A stretch of 64,000 bases of DNA from Acinetobacter sp. GSS19 (lineage in GTDB: Bacteria; Pseudomonadota; Gammaproteobacteria; Pseudomonadales; Moraxellaceae), in assembly GCF_028621895.1 (NCBI RefSeq), contig NZ_CP117520.1, positions 930,001 through 994,000 on the forward strand, in the 5' to 3' direction. Below the pieces are notes generated by a model, which saw only the letters and a program-made list of their open reading frames with translations, was not told where the DNA came from and did not search any database. Of the stretch, positions 52,429 to 62,539 are shown piece after piece. Made by a program: the position numbers and the translations under genes. Position 1 is the stretch's first letter; each line of letters starts with the position of its first letter.

Positions 52429-54504
52429 ATGTATCAGGTACTTGCGCGAAAATATCGCCCTCGCAATTTCAATGAACTTGTCGGACAAAATCACGTTTCA
52501 CGTGCATTGACCAGTGCCTTGGAGCGAGGACGTTTGCATCATGCTTACCTGTTTACCGGGACGCGTGGCGTCGGAAAAACCACTATTGCCCGTATCTTGG
52601 CCAAATGCCTGAACTGCGAAACCGGAGTTACCTCAACGCCTTGTGAAGTCTGCTCGACCTGTCGGGCCGTGAACGAAGGCCGTTTTATTGACCTGATCGA
52701 GATTGACGCTGCCTCAAGAACCAAAGTCGAAGACACCCGCGAGCTGCTCGACAATGTGCCTTATGCCCCGACGCAAGGTCGTTTCAAAGTCTACTTGATC
52801 GACGAAGTGCACATGCTGTCTACGCATTCTTTTAATGCGTTACTGAAAACGCTGGAAGAACCGCCGGAACATGTAAAATTCCTCTTTGCGACGACAGATC
52901 CGCAAAAATTGCCGATTACCGTGATTTCGCGCTGTCTGCAATTTACTTTGCGTCCGTTGGCGGTGGATGAAATTACTGAGCACTTGACCCAGATTCTGGC
53001 CAAAGAGCAGATTGTGGCTGATCAAGATGCGATCTGGCAGATTGCCGAATCGGCGCAAGGTTCCTTGCGTGATGCGTTGTCGCTGACCGATCAGGCGATT
53101 GCCTATGGTCAGGGTGAAGTTCATCATCAGGACGTGAAAGAAATGCTCGGCCTGATTGATCGCAGCATTATTTATGACCTGATTTTGGCGATTCATCAGA
53201 ACCAGCAGCAGCGGGTTAGCCAGTTGCTCATGCAATTCCGTCAACAAGCGCTCGATGTGTCACTGGTTTTGGATCAGCTGATTTCGACCTTGCATGAGCT
53301 GGCTCTTATGCAGTATTTGCCGGATCTCAGTCTGAAATACAGTGAAGAAATCAATAAAAAAATCCGTCAGTTGGCACAGCTGATCTCGGCACAGGATTTA
53401 CAGCTTTACTACCAGATTGCCTGTAAGGGACGTAGCGAACTGCAACTCGCTGTAACCCAGGAACAGGGTTTTGAAATGTGTGTGCTGCGTTTGCTGGCAT
53501 TCCGACCTTTGCAACCCAATGAAATGCTGGTGACTGAGCAGAGCACTCAAGCTCTAGTTCAAACCGAAACGGTAACTGCTGAGACAGCACCGGCCCCAGA
53601 CTCAACAGGCGAAGTAGAGCAAATTGAAGCACCGATCAAGAGTGATGAAAATTTTGCTGATTCCATTCCGTCAACCGTTGCTGAGGAAGTATCCACTCCA
53701 GATCAAGCCTCGGCAAATGTGGTTAGTTTTGATCCGACGGCACCAGATGGCTTGATCGATTTTGATTCACTGCCATCAGTTCAGAATCATGCGCCACTGT
53801 CAGAAAGTCCTGCAGCAGATGAGGATTTCTGGTTGGCTCCGGAAGCCTTGCAGCCGATTGGACATTCTGAGTCTGCACCTTTGGAGCAGCAAGTACCGCA
53901 AGATTTTTCCCTTGTTCAATCTCTAGAAGATCAATATTCGGCTGTTGAACCTGTCGCTGATTTATTTGCTGCCACACCGATTGTCGTTGAAGCAGAGTTG
54001 CCGAATATTCATCAGGTAGATCAGCAGCCAAAAACACAGACACAGATTTTAGCTCCAGAAGATGTTGCAGAAGCTGGTGGTTTACTACCACAACAGATCC
54101 TGCAACTCCCTCCGCAAGAACTTTCGGGTGAATGGACGGTGGAGAAGTGGGAATACTGGTTTAGAAACAGTGACCTGTCACCGGCCTTGCAAGAACTGGC
54201 ACAACAGGGTGTAATGAGCGGTGAAATTAATGGAGTATCAGTGTTTCATATCCCACAGGAATATGAAAACCTGTTGTCACAGCAGCAGCAAAGTCTGCAA
54301 GATGCCTTAGCCAGCGAATGGCCGGAAACCCGTTTCAATGTGCAGTACGGTACTTTGGAACAAACGACGCCGTATATGATGCAAAATGTGCGTAAAGAGA
54401 AAGCCTACCAACGTGCCGCCGAACTATTGCAACAGGAACCTGCAGTACAGAAGTTGATCGAACTTTTTGATGCTGAAATCCAGAATATTCAACTCAAACC
54501 ATAA
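52429..54504 (+). CDS. dnaX: DNA polymerase III subunits gamma and tau
   Basis: A 691-residue clamp-loader ATPase. Domains: AAA+ with Walker A GTRGVGKT (about 45-52), the zinc module (CLNCETG...CEVCSTC), Walker B LIDEVHM and the sensor-1 TTDPQ...SRC motif. After domain III (to about 360) comes an acidic, Pro/Gln-rich linker (about 365-560) and a C-terminal tau domain (from about 570). No A-AAA-AAG slippery site like that of E. coli is visible at the expected place, so a separate gamma form is unproven. GAGGAGC-like site before the ATG (AAGGAGC). Confidence 0.96.
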   Translation: MYQVLARKYRPRNFNELVGQNHVSRALTSALERGRLHHAYLFTGTRGVGKTTIARILAKCLNCETGVTSTPCEVCSTCRAVNEGRFIDLIEIDAASRTKVEDTRELLDNVPYAPTQGRFKVYLIDEVHMLSTHSFNALLKTLEEPPEHVKFLFATTDPQKLPITVISRCLQFTLRPLAVDEITEHLTQILAKEQIVADQDAIWQIAESAQGSLRDALSLTDQAIAYGQGEVHHQDVKEMLGLIDRSIIYDLILAIHQNQQQRVSQLLMQFRQQALDVSLVLDQLISTLHELALMQYLPDLSLKYSEEINKKIRQLAQLISAQDLQLYYQIACKGRSELQLAVTQEQGFEMCVLRLLAFRPLQPNEMLVTEQSTQALVQTETVTAETAPAPDSTGEVEQIEAPIKSDENFADSIPSTVAEEVSTPDQASANVVSFDPTAPDGLIDFDSLPSVQNHAPLSESPAADEDFWLAPEALQPIGHSESAPLEQQVPQDFSLVQSLEDQYSAVEPVADLFAATPIVVEAELPNIHQVDQQPKTQTQILAPEDVAEAGGLLPQQILQLPPQELSGEWTVEKWEYWFRNSDLSPALQELAQQGVMSGEINGVSVFHIPQEYENLLSQQQQSLQDALASEWPETRFNVQYGTLEQTTPYMMQNVRKEKAYQRAAELLQQEPAVQKLIELFDAEIQNIQLKP

Positions 54505-54726
54505 ACGCGTGATCCGCTAAGTTTATAGGTAATCAAATCCGTTATGCCCAGCATGCACAAAGGCAGTAATATTGGGTTTGCAAGGGTTTCTGGTGATTTA
54601 CATAATCTTTACAGATGTTGATTGTGCAGGATAAATTGAAGATTATTCTATGAGCGGTCTATAGGATTCATGTTCTAAATCACTTAACATACAGATCTTT
54701 CATCATAAACACGTGCTGAGGTTGTT

Positions 54727-55242
54727 ATGTCATCCGCAACGCCCTACAAGGTGTTATGTGTCTGTTTAGGCAATATTTGCCGTTCTCCCACGGCAGAAGT
54801 GATCTTGCGACACTACTGCGATGTACATCAACTGAATGTGTTGGTCGATTCAGCCGGAACCAGTAATTACCATCCGAATAAAGCTCCTGATCCACGCAGT
54901 CAGCATCATGCACAAAAACGTGGCTATGATCTCTCCGCCTTGCGAGCACGCCAAATCCAGCTCAACGATTTTGTCGAATTTGACCTGATTTTAGCGATGG
55001 ATGAACAAAACTTGCTGGATATACAAGCCTTGTTGCAACGTGCCTTGGTGGAATTTGGACATGCACAGGTGCGTGCCCAGATTGCCTTGATGAGCGAACA
55101 TGATCCGTACTATCCACAACATGCCTTACCCGATCCGTATTATGGTGGGGAAGACGGCTTTGAGCGGGTACTCGACCAGTGTGAGTCGAGTAGTCTGGCT
55201 TGGGTCAATGTTTTAAAATTACACATGCAGCAGCGTAGCTAA
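54727..55242 (+). CDS. Low-molecular-weight protein tyrosine phosphatase
   Basis: A 171-residue phosphatase. The P-loop CLGNICRS (nucleophile Cys13, Arg19) and the general-acid loop [10 protein letters not shown] are present. It is longer than the usual 145-155 residues because of an insert before the acid loop. In Acinetobacter such enzymes act in capsule regulation (Wzb) or as housekeeping phosphatases; here no wza/wzc genes adjoin, so the target is unknown. It starts an apparent operon with murB, which follows after 11 bp. Confidence 0.92.
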   Translation: MSSATPYKVLCVCLGNICRSPTAEVILRHYCDVHQLNVLVDSAGTSNYHPNKAPDPRSQHHAQKRGYDLSALRARQIQLNDFVEFDLILAMDEQNLLDIQALLQRALVEFGHAQVRAQIALMSEHDPYYPQHALPDPYYGGEDGFERVLDQCESSSLAWVNVLKLHMQQRS

Positions 55243-55253
55243 AGGTTTTTCAC

Positions 55254-56291
55254 GTGATAAAAATCCAACAAAACGTCCAACTTCAAGCATTTAATACCTT
55301 AAATCTGCCTGCTCTCGCATCACACTATTGTCAAATTCACCAGCCTGAAGAGCTGATTCCAGCCCTTACATTCGCCCAGCAACATGATCTGAATGTGTTG
55401 GTGCTCTCTGGCGGCAGCAATATGCTGTTGCCAGAAAAAATTCAGGCATTGGTCTTGCATATGGCGATTCATGGCATTGAAGTGACGGCTGAAGATGCAC
55501 AGACCAAAACCTTGACAGTAGGAGCGGGTGAGGTCTGGCATGATTTCGTCTTGTTTACGACCACACAGCAGTTGTATGGTCTGCAAAATCTGGCCCTGAT
55601 TCCCGGATTAGTCGGAGCTTCTCCGGTACAAAATATTGGCGCCTATGGCGTAGAAGCGGGCGAATTTATTGAGCATGTTTCGGTGTATGATCGAAATGAG
55701 CAGTGTTTTAAACAGATTGCTGCCGCAGATTGTCATTTCAGCTATCGGCATAGTATTTTTAAAGATGAACCGAACCGTTATATCATCACCCAGGTTAGCT
55801 TTAAATTATTAAAAAACCCAAGCTTTAAACTGAATTATGGCGATTTAAAACAGGCCGTTGGAGAAAATCTCAGCGCAGAGAATCTGCAACAGCAGGTGAT
55901 CCAAATTCGTCAAAGCAAATTGCCGGATCCTAAAGAATATCCGAATGTCGGCAGTTTCTTTAAAAATCCGGTAATTACTGCGGTAGCGTATGAACGTTTG
56001 GCTTGCCAATTTCCGAATCTGCCTCATTATCCACAGCCGAATGGCGATGTGAAAATTGCAGCAGGCTGGTTGATTGATCAGGCGGGCTGGAAAGGAAAAC
56101 GTTTAGGAGCAGTGGGCATGTTCCATAAACAGGCCTTGGTTTTAGTCAATTATGCGCAGGCTACCTTGGTGGATGTACAAGCGACCTATCATGCGGTTCA
56201 GCAGGACGTGCTACAGAAATTTAACATTCACCTCGAGCCTGAGCCCGTACTCTTTAATCAGATGGGTTTAATTCAGTCGCATACGGGATAA
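55254..56291 (+). CDS. murB: UDP-N-acetylenolpyruvoylglucosamine reductase
   Basis: A 345-residue FAD enzyme reducing UDP-GlcNAc-enolpyruvate to UDP-MurNAc, an early peptidoglycan step. GTG start at 55254, with AAAGG eight bases upstream. FAD-binding motif [23 protein letters not shown], the catalytic Ser in NVGSFFKNP and the final LEPEPVLF with catalytic Glu are all present. Length fits the E. coli-type (I) enzyme (342). It is followed after five bases by the DUF218 gene. Confidence 0.97.
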   Translation: MIKIQQNVQLQAFNTLNLPALASHYCQIHQPEELIPALTFAQQHDLNVLVLSGGSNMLLPEKIQALVLHMAIHGIEVTAEDAQTKTLTVGAGEVWHDFVLFTTTQQLYGLQNLALIPGLVGASPVQNIGAYGVEAGEFIEHVSVYDRNEQCFKQIAAADCHFSYRHSIFKDEPNRYIITQVSFKLLKNPSFKLNYGDLKQAVGENLSAENLQQQVIQIRQSKLPDPKEYPNVGSFFKNPVITAVAYERLACQFPNLPHYPQPNGDVKIAAGWLIDQAGWKGKRLGAVGMFHKQALVLVNYAQATLVDVQATYHAVQQDVLQKFNIHLEPEPVLFNQMGLIQSHTG

Positions 56292-56296
56292 ACGCA

Positions 56297-57427
56297 ATGT
56301 CAAAAGCGCCGAGAATGGTTCGATTGGTCCGAATGGTTGCCGTATTGTTCGGGCTCTTGGGCGTATTGATGCTGTTTATCTATTCTCCGTTTTATTCGCA
56401 ACTTGTGGTAAAACTGCTCAATAGTTTTGTACCCGTTGAAGTCGACCAAGTGGCCGCAAAAAGCCAACAGATGGCCGCTCTAAGCGAGCATGATACGCTG
56501 GAACCTGGTTCAAATTTATGGATTGCCCGACAAGCTTATCTGGAGCTGATGGAGCAAGCCATGCAGAGCGAAAAAGCGGAAGATCTGATGGTGCTACAGC
56601 AGCGTTACAAAGCCTTGCAACAGATCATTCAGGAACAGCAAGCCGAACGTAACGATGAAGATGAGCCCAATATTCCGCTGTTGCAAGACAAGAACCAAGA
56701 AGAGGCTTCGTCAGCAGAAAATGATCCTGCACAGGCTATGCGTGAACTGATGCAGCTCGACAGTCGTGAAAATCAGGCCTTGATGAAACGTTACCTGAAA
56801 TTTTTACGTACGCATCCTGTTGAAGCTGCTTCTGAACCGGTCGTCGATCCGGAACTGCAACAGGAAATTGCACTGCTACAGAATCAGAATAGTCAGAAGC
56901 AGGAAAAACCGGTTCTGTCACAACCTTATGCAATTGTGGTTTTGGGTGGTGGCTTAACACTGGCAGCAAACCAGAAAGATATCGTGGTGAATAACTATAC
57001 CCGCTTACGTCTGGAAAAAACCCTGGAAGTGGAACGGCAAAACCAGCTGCCGATAGTATTGAGTGGTGTGGAAGCACCTTTTATGCAGGCCTGGCTGAAA
57101 GAGCGTCATGTGGATGCCAAACTGCTGGAAAACCGCAGCATGAACACCTGTGAAAATAGCCGGTTTAGTTCGCTATTGTTACAAAAAAAAGGTGGAGCAC
57201 CGACAGTCATCTTAATTACTGATCGCTATCATATGCCACGTACACGCCGTTTGTTTGCCTTGAATGGCATTGAAACAATTCCTGTGGAAGCACCAATGCC
57301 AACTCAATTGACACGCTGGCGTCCAAGTGAGCAGAATTATGATCATAGCCGTCGTGCCAATTATGAATTACTGGCCACGATTCGGGATGTGCTGTTTGGC
57401 TCAAGTGATTGCCGGGAGGTACCTTAA
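56297..57427 (+). CDS. DUF218 (YdcF/ElyC/SanA-like) membrane protein
   Basis: A 376-residue protein with an N-terminal membrane anchor (about 8-32), a helical coiled-coil-like, acidic region (about 60-210, Gln/Glu-rich) and a C-terminal DUF218 domain (about 213-370) starting AIVVLGGGLTLA and including the SMNTCENSRFSS and ITDRYHMPRTRRLF patterns. ElyC and SanA of E. coli affect envelope integrity and peptidoglycan. Position after murB supports an envelope role. The stop immediately precedes the next ATG. Confidence 0.85.
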   Translation: MSKAPRMVRLVRMVAVLFGLLGVLMLFIYSPFYSQLVVKLLNSFVPVEVDQVAAKSQQMAALSEHDTLEPGSNLWIARQAYLELMEQAMQSEKAEDLMVLQQRYKALQQIIQEQQAERNDEDEPNIPLLQDKNQEEASSAENDPAQAMRELMQLDSRENQALMKRYLKFLRTHPVEAASEPVVDPELQQEIALLQNQNSQKQEKPVLSQPYAIVVLGGGLTLAANQKDIVVNNYTRLRLEKTLEVERQNQLPIVLSGVEAPFMQAWLKERHVDAKLLENRSMNTCENSRFSSLLLQKKGGAPTVILITDRYHMPRTRRLFALNGIETIPVEAPMPTQLTRWRPSEQNYDHSRRANYELLATIRDVLFGSSDCREVP

Positions 57428-58456
57428 ATGTCGGATATTCCATTTTTAAATCCGAGTGTCCTCAAACAGCTCGATTTACCTATTCCAAGCCGTGAAATTA
57501 CCTCCCAGCTTTTGGAGCCGCTAAATTTGAACCGGCCTTATCAGCCTTCGGTGGAAATTCAGGCCTATCGCCATCTGTATGGTTTGCAGTTGCTGGACTG
57601 CGAACATTGGCAAGGTTATGTGCAAATGCCGTTGTTTCGGTTGCACGTACAAGTATTTCAGCCGAAAATAGAAAAAATTTCAGGTACAGTTTGTTTATTG
57701 CATGGCTATTTGGAGCATAGTGGTATCTATCAGCCGATGATTCAGGAGTTACTGGAGCAGGGCTTTAGTGTTCTTACCTATGATCTGCCTGGGCATGGTT
57801 TGAGTGACGGTTCACCTGCCAGTATCCAAAGCTTTGATCACTATCAGCAGGTGCTACAGGCAGTTCATCATTATGTGAAACATGCCGATCAGTTACCTCA
57901 ACCTTGGCTGGGCATCGGACAGAGTACCGGCGGAGCGATCTGGATGCATCATTTGCTGGAGTATGCCGAGAAACGCCAGAATCCAATTGTCGGACGTGTG
58001 TTGCTGCTTTCACCATTGATTCGTCCGGCCAAAACTGCCTGGTGGCATAACTCGATTGGTTTGGGCATTATCCGTCGTATCCGGCGTCAGGTACCACGGC
58101 ATTTTCGCCGTAATAATCACAATCCGGAATTTTTACGTTTTATTCGTCTGAAAGATCCATTACAGCCGCGCATGATGGGCATGGATTGGATTTTGGCCAT
58201 GTCAAAATGGATGTTGGAAATGGAGCGCCGGCCCGCGTGCCGCATCCCGGTCTGGATGGCACAAGGCGCCTTGGATGAAACGGTGGATTGGCGTTACAAC
58301 ATTGAATTTATCCGCACCAAGTTCCGTCTGCAGACCTTATTGATGCTCGAAGAAGGCTCGCACCAGCTTATCAATGAACGTGCTGATATTCGTGCGGCAC
58401 TGACGGGACTGATTCCGGCATTTTTACATGCCAAACAGTATGGCAATTATTATTAA
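57428..58456 (+). CDS. Alpha/beta hydrolase (lysophospholipase/S33-like)
   Basis: A 342-residue alpha/beta hydrolase. The oxyanion motif LLHGYLEHSG, the nucleophile elbow GIGQSTGG and the C-terminal EGSHQLINE (catalytic His) mark a monoglyceride-lipase/lysophospholipase-like enzyme. No signal peptide. It begins one base after the DUF218 stop, so it closes the murB operon. The substrate is unknown; a membrane lipid ester is plausible. Confidence 0.88.
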   Translation: MSDIPFLNPSVLKQLDLPIPSREITSQLLEPLNLNRPYQPSVEIQAYRHLYGLQLLDCEHWQGYVQMPLFRLHVQVFQPKIEKISGTVCLLHGYLEHSGIYQPMIQELLEQGFSVLTYDLPGHGLSDGSPASIQSFDHYQQVLQAVHHYVKHADQLPQPWLGIGQSTGGAIWMHHLLEYAEKRQNPIVGRVLLLSPLIRPAKTAWWHNSIGLGIIRRIRRQVPRHFRRNNHNPEFLRFIRLKDPLQPRMMGMDWILAMSKWMLEMERRPACRIPVWMAQGALDETVDWRYNIEFIRTKFRLQTLLMLEEGSHQLINERADIRAALTGLIPAFLHAKQYGNYY

Positions 58457-58480
58457 TTAAGGCCGGGTTGATCGGGCTTC

Positions 58481-58513
58481 AAAAAATCCCGAAGCTTGCT
58501 TCGGGATTTTTTG
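58481..58513. terminator. Bidirectional terminator between hydrolase and RoxA-type gene
   Basis: AAAAAATCCCGAAGC - TT - GCTTCGGGATTTTTT. Strong perfect stem with runs on both sides. Confidence 0.95.
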
Positions 58514-58524
58514 ATTGAGAAAAA

Positions 58525-59688
58525 TTATTCTTCGTCAGGTGGTAATAGCATCAAGATCGAATCACTGAGTAGCTGGGCCACATCTTCTAGTTCGGTTTCA
58601 CTGAAACTTGCATCGAGGCTTAAGGTTTCACCATCTGCCAGACGTTTTAGGCGTTCTTCAAACTCGACATCAATACAAATGCCTTCACCATTTGCCCAAA
58701 ACAGTAACTGTTCGTCTTCAAAGCTGTAAAGTAGTCTTGAAGCTGGCTCTAGCATAAGCTTGTAGCCTTGATCCAGAATTTCCGCCAGATCACCTGCAGC
58801 AATCTCATCCGCTTCCGGAATATTATCCGGATACTTCGGTTCAGACATCAGGCTCATGATGGCGTCATCAATTTCCGGCGCATTGTTCAGATAGTTAAGT
58901 AGGGTGGTTTTTAAATAATCCAGTTCTGTACGGGTCATTTCACCGATCGGTGTGGCCTGATTGCGCAGAATATCGCTCAGCGGATTTTTCAGTAGGGCAT
59001 TGTCGGCAAATTTATCGCTGACCCGATCCATCATCGTCGCGACATTCGGCATGCGGAAACCAAAAGAGAAGGTTAGACAGTCATTTTCTGCGACACCATA
59101 GTGTGCCAGACCTGGAGGTACATACAGTAAATCACCTGGATTCAGTACTTCATCAAAATGAACGTCCATCTCGGGCAGCAGCTTCAATGGCTGTTTTGGT
59201 ACAAAGTCGGTGTCTGCATCGCACATCTGGCCGAGCTGCCAGCGACGTTGGCCATAGCCTTGTACCAGAAAAACATCATAAAAGTCGAAATGCTTGCCGA
59301 CTGAACCGCCTTTTGGTGCATAAGACACCATGATGTCATCGCGGCGCCATTGTGGAATAAACGGGAATTTTTTCCATAATTCAGCAAGGTCTAAAGAATA
59401 ATGATCTACCGCTTGAACCAACAGGGTCCACAGTTTTGGCAGTTTCTGGAAATCGCCTTTGATCAGAGGAGAGGATTTTACCGACCACTGGTTTGGATCT
59501 TTGTCTTTTTGTCTGATTAAACGTGCGCTGACATGTTCTTCAAGTGCCAGTTCCATCACATCGGCCGGTTCAAGAATTCCAGCGATTTCAGGCATGGCAT
59601 TACGGACCAGTAACGGTTTTTTCTGCCAATATTCAGCCAGAAACTGTTCAGCTGTGACACCGCCCAGAACATCAAGAGGTTGTGACAT
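58525..59688 (-). CDS. Ribosomal protein L16 arginine hydroxylase (RoxA/YcfD-type JmjC oxygenase)
   Basis: A 387-residue Fe(II)/2-oxoglutarate oxygenase of the JmjC cupin family. The Fe ligands are in GKHFDFYDVF (HxD) and in VPPGLAHYG (distal His). The N-terminal EQFLAEYWQKKPLLVRNA is the family hallmark. Characterised homologue E. coli YcfD hydroxylates Arg81 of ribosomal protein L16. The C-terminal about 100 residues form an additional winged-helix-like part, as in YcfD. Length matches (373 in E. coli). Confidence 0.93.
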   Translation of the reverse strand: MSQPLDVLGGVTAEQFLAEYWQKKPLLVRNAMPEIAGILEPADVMELALEEHVSARLIRQKDKDPNQWSVKSSPLIKGDFQKLPKLWTLLVQAVDHYSLDLAELWKKFPFIPQWRRDDIMVSYAPKGGSVGKHFDFYDVFLVQGYGQRRWQLGQMCDADTDFVPKQPLKLLPEMDVHFDEVLNPGDLLYVPPGLAHYGVAENDCLTFSFGFRMPNVATMMDRVSDKFADNALLKNPLSDILRNQATPIGEMTRTELDYLKTTLLNYLNNAPEIDDAIMSLMSEPKYPDNIPEADEIAAGDLAEILDQGYKLMLEPASRLLYSFEDEQLLFWANGEGICIDVEFEERLKRLADGETLSLDASFSETELEDVAQLLSDSILMLLPPDEE

Positions 59689-59713
59689 GGATATTCCCTA
59701 TAGAGTTTATGAA

Positions 59714-60301
59714 TTACGGAATTTGGAGGTCAAGCTGGCGCAAAATGTTGCACAGTTGAATCATCGGCAGACCCATCAATGTGGTCTGATCGGCTCCGTT
59801 CATCTGTTGAAACAAGCTGATGCCGAGACTTTCACATTTAAAACTTCCCGCACAGTGTAACGGTTGATCCAGTGCTACATATCGTTCAATTTCAGCTCGT
59901 GAAAGAGCACGGAATTGTACTGAAAAATGTTCGACCAGAGTTTGTGTAAATCCACTGGACTGTTGCTGCACACTTAGTGCCGTACTGAAATACACCGTCT
60001 TGCCAGAATTGGCCTCTAGCTGCGCAATTGCGTTGGCAACGCTCAGTGGTTTGCCAATAAATACATCGGGTTGATGTTCACGCCAAGCCACCTGATCAGA
60101 TCCGATGACAATCGCCTCAGGATGAGTATGAGCAATCACTTGCGCCTTTTGAAAGGCCAGACGTTTAGCCAGATCATCCGCATGATTTTCACCCTGAGCA
60201 GACTCATCAATTTCGGGAGCAACGCAACGGTAAGGCAATTGCAAACGATCCATCAATGCCCGGCGTGTGCTGCTACTGGAGGCCAGAATAATTTCGTGCA
60301 T
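59714..60301 (-). CDS. Maf-like nucleotide pyrophosphatase (YceF type)
   Basis: A 195-residue Maf-family house-cleaning pyrophosphatase. Conserved ILASSSSTRRALMDRLQL, APEIDES, and the active site IGSDQVAW are present. The SDQVA version is the YceF subfamily, which hydrolyses 7-methyl-GTP. Its ATG shares one base with the stop of the upstream DUF2237 gene (TGATG), implying translational coupling. Confidence 0.92.
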   Translation of the reverse strand: MHEIILASSSSTRRALMDRLQLPYRCVAPEIDESAQGENHADDLAKRLAFQKAQVIAHTHPEAIVIGSDQVAWREHQPDVFIGKPLSVANAIAQLEANSGKTVYFSTALSVQQQSSGFTQTLVEHFSVQFRALSRAEIERYVALDQPLHCAGSFKCESLGISLFQQMNGADQTTLMGLPMIQLCNILRQLDLQIP

Positions 60302-60684
60302 CAGACAGCAAAATCCATCAGGACATCGAGCGGAACATAGCTTAGGACCGTCTGATGGCAGGCCTGGATTTTAACGGGGGGGGCAACACCGGCCTGATAG
60401 GCTTCAACCCAGCGTTTGACGCAGATGCACCAGAAATCTCCAGGAGCTAGACCCGGAAAATCAATCTCCGGTAATGGCGTAATCAGATCATTGCCGGCCT
60501 TTTGCGAGAAGTTCAGGAATTCAGACGTCATCTGCGCACAAACGGTGTGCTGGCCGAGATCGGTCGGTGCAGTATGGCAAAAACCGTTGCGGAAATAGCC
60601 GGTAATCGGGTCAAAACAACAGCTTGCGAGAGGTTCACCAAGTACGTTGAGACGGTTCAATTCTGGTTTTGGATGAATAGACAT
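60301..60684 (-). CDS. DUF2237 family protein
   Basis: A 127-residue protein of the DUF2237 family: SCCFDPITGYFRNGFC near the start, DFPGLAPGDFWCICVKRW in the centre and the C-terminal VLSYVPLDVLMDFAV. The conserved Cys pairs may bind metal. No function is known. First gene of the leftward group with the Maf-like gene. Confidence 0.9.
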   Translation of the reverse strand: MSIHPKPELNRLNVLGEPLASCCFDPITGYFRNGFCHTAPTDLGQHTVCAQMTSEFLNFSQKAGNDLITPLPEIDFPGLAPGDFWCICVKRWVEAYQAGVAPPVKIQACHQTVLSYVPLDVLMDFAV

Positions 60685-60819
60685 AAATTCGTATACAAGT
60701 CTTTTTGGCTATCATAATCAAATCTTCTACTTTAGGCAGCTTTTTGCAAAAGAAACTAACCTTTTTTAGGAGAATCATTTAAAATCGGGCCGTTTTCAAA
60801 TCTATAAAGAGAGCATTAC

Positions 60820-62007
60820 ATGAACTTTCAGCGTATGACTGACCTTGATTTGGCTGGTAAGCGTGTCCTTATTCGTGAAGACCTTAACGTGCCAGTTAAA
60901 AATGGTGTGATTACCAGTGATGCACGTTTACGTGCCGCTTTACCCACCATCAAAGCAGCATTGGCACAAGGCGCTGCAGTGATGGTGTTCTCACACTTGG
61001 GTCGTCCAGTTGAAGGTGAACCAAAACCTGAACAATCACTTGCACCTGTTGCTGCTTACTTGACTGAAGCCTTGGGTCAGGACGTGAAATTGTTTACAGA
61101 CTATCTTAATGGTGTAGACGTTCAGCCGGGTCAAGTCGTGTTGTTGGAAAACGTGCGTTTCAACCCAGGTGAAAAGAAAAACAACCCTGAATTGGCACAA
61201 AAATATGCAGCACTGTGCGACGTGTTTGTGATGGATGCGTTTGGTACTGCTCACCGTGCTGAAGCGTCAACTGAAGGCGTGGCTCGTTTTGCCAAAGTCG
61301 CAGCAGCAGGTCCATTGCTTGCAGCTGAGCTAGATGCCCTCGGCCGTGCTTTGAAAACACCAGAAAAACCAATGGTGGCGATTGTGGCGGGTTCTAAAGT
61401 GTCGACCAAACTCGATGTTTTGACCTCACTTTCAACTATTTGTGACCAGCTGATTGTGGGTGGTGGTATCGCCAATACCTTCCTTGCAGCGGCGGGTTAC
61501 AATGTCGGTAAATCTTTATACGAAGCTGATCTGGTCGACACAGCAAAACAAATTGCAGCGAAAGTTTCTGTACCATTACCAACAGATGTTGTGGTTGCAG
61601 ATGCCGCTGAAATCAATTTTGAAGATTTCTTGGGCTCATTGGCGAATGCCAAAGCCGTTATCAAAAACGTGGCCGATGTGTCTGAAAATGACATGATTCT
61701 GGATGTAGGTCCAGAAACTGCACAAGCTTTTGCAGAAATTTTGAAAACTTCAAAAACTATTTTGTGGAATGGCCCAGTAGGTGTCTTTGAAGTGGATCAA
61801 TTCGGTGACGGAACCAAAGCACTTTCTCTCGCGATTGCTGAATCAGAAGGTTTCTCAATAGCAGGGGGTGGCGATACTTTAGCTGCGATTGATAAATATG
61901 ACGTGGCTAACAAGATTGGCTATATCTCTACCGGTGGTGGAGCTTTCCTTGAGTTTGTCGAAGGTAAAACTCTTCCGGCTGTAGCCGTTTTGCTTGAACG
62001 CGCTTAA
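60820..62007 (+). CDS. pgk: Phosphoglycerate kinase
   Basis: A 395-residue two-domain kinase of glycolysis/gluconeogenesis. N-terminal motif [19 protein letters not shown], the hinge region and the C-terminal nucleotide site [13 protein letters not shown] are present. Length typical. Acinetobacter uses it mainly in gluconeogenesis. It precedes, with a terminator and a lipoprotein gene between, the aldolase gene; the order pgk-fba is common. Confidence 0.98.
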   Translation: MNFQRMTDLDLAGKRVLIREDLNVPVKNGVITSDARLRAALPTIKAALAQGAAVMVFSHLGRPVEGEPKPEQSLAPVAAYLTEALGQDVKLFTDYLNGVDVQPGQVVLLENVRFNPGEKKNNPELAQKYAALCDVFVMDAFGTAHRAEASTEGVARFAKVAAAGPLLAAELDALGRALKTPEKPMVAIVAGSKVSTKLDVLTSLSTICDQLIVGGGIANTFLAAAGYNVGKSLYEADLVDTAKQIAAKVSVPLPTDVVVADAAEINFEDFLGSLANAKAVIKNVADVSENDMILDVGPETAQAFAEILKTSKTILWNGPVGVFEVDQFGDGTKALSLAIAESEGFSIAGGGDTLAAIDKYDVANKIGYISTGGGAFLEFVEGKTLPAVAVLLERA

Positions 62008-62023
62008 TTGCTCTAAGCGATTG

Positions 62024-62057
62024 AAAATAGGCTGATTTGAATCAGCCTATTTTTTTA
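62024..62057 (+). terminator. Intrinsic terminator after pgk
   Basis: AAAATAGGCTGATT - TG - AATCAGCCTATTTT followed by a T-run. Confidence 0.93.
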
Positions 62058-62131
62058 TGATCTGGTCACAAAACTGTCATATGTATGAAATACAATTGTC
62101 ATCAATAAATCACCTGTTGTGGGAAAATGTG

Positions 62132-62410
62132 ATGAAGTTAAAACTTACACTAGCAGCTTTATTGATCGCGCCATTGGCTTTAACTGCTTGTTCTAAGAAA
62201 GAAGAAGCGCCTGCGGCTGAACAAACTCAAACAGCTGCACCAGCTGATGAAAAAGTGACCCCAGAGCAACAAGCGGCAATCGATGCGATCGATAAGCCAG
62301 TGATGGATGAAAAAAATACTGACTTGACTGCTGAAGAAGCCAATGCACCAGCAGAAGTTGCGACTCCAGCTGATGAAAAAGATGCTGCTGCAATTAGCGC
62401 CATCAAATAA
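62132..62410 (+). CDS. Small Ala/Glu-rich lipoprotein (92 aa)
   Basis: A 92-residue predicted lipoprotein. Start at 62132 gives a clean signal sequence MKLKLTLAALLIAPLALTAC with lipobox Cys20; a longer frame from 62057 adds no sense. The mature part is Ala/Glu/Pro-rich (KKEEAPAAEQTQTAAPADEK) and probably disordered, tethered to the envelope. Found between pgk and fba in its own unit with terminators on both sides. Function unknown. Confidence 0.8.
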   Translation: MKLKLTLAALLIAPLALTACSKKEEAPAAEQTQTAAPADEKVTPEQQAAIDAIDKPVMDEKNTDLTAEEANAPAEVATPADEKDAAAISAIK

Positions 62411-62436
62411 ACCTCAATAATTGTTTGAGTTTTATT

Positions 62437-62465
62437 AAAAAACCCCGCAACTGCGGGGTTTTTTA
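62437..62465. terminator. Terminator after the lipoprotein gene
   Basis: AAAAAACCCCGCA - AC - TGCGGGGTTTTTT. Perfect stem with a T-run; A-run also allows leftward use. Confidence 0.93.
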
Positions 62466-62539
62466 ATAAATCCTGTGATTTGTTGCTGAATTGAAATAAA
62501 TGACAAGGTAGAATATGCCGCATTACCTGGGAGGATATT

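Noticed and set aside
53350..53362. Run of seven A in dnaX as a programmed frameshift
   Set aside because: The in-frame context is T-AAA-AAA-A, not the A-AAA-AAG heptamer, and it lies before the end of domain III, too early for a functional gamma subunit.
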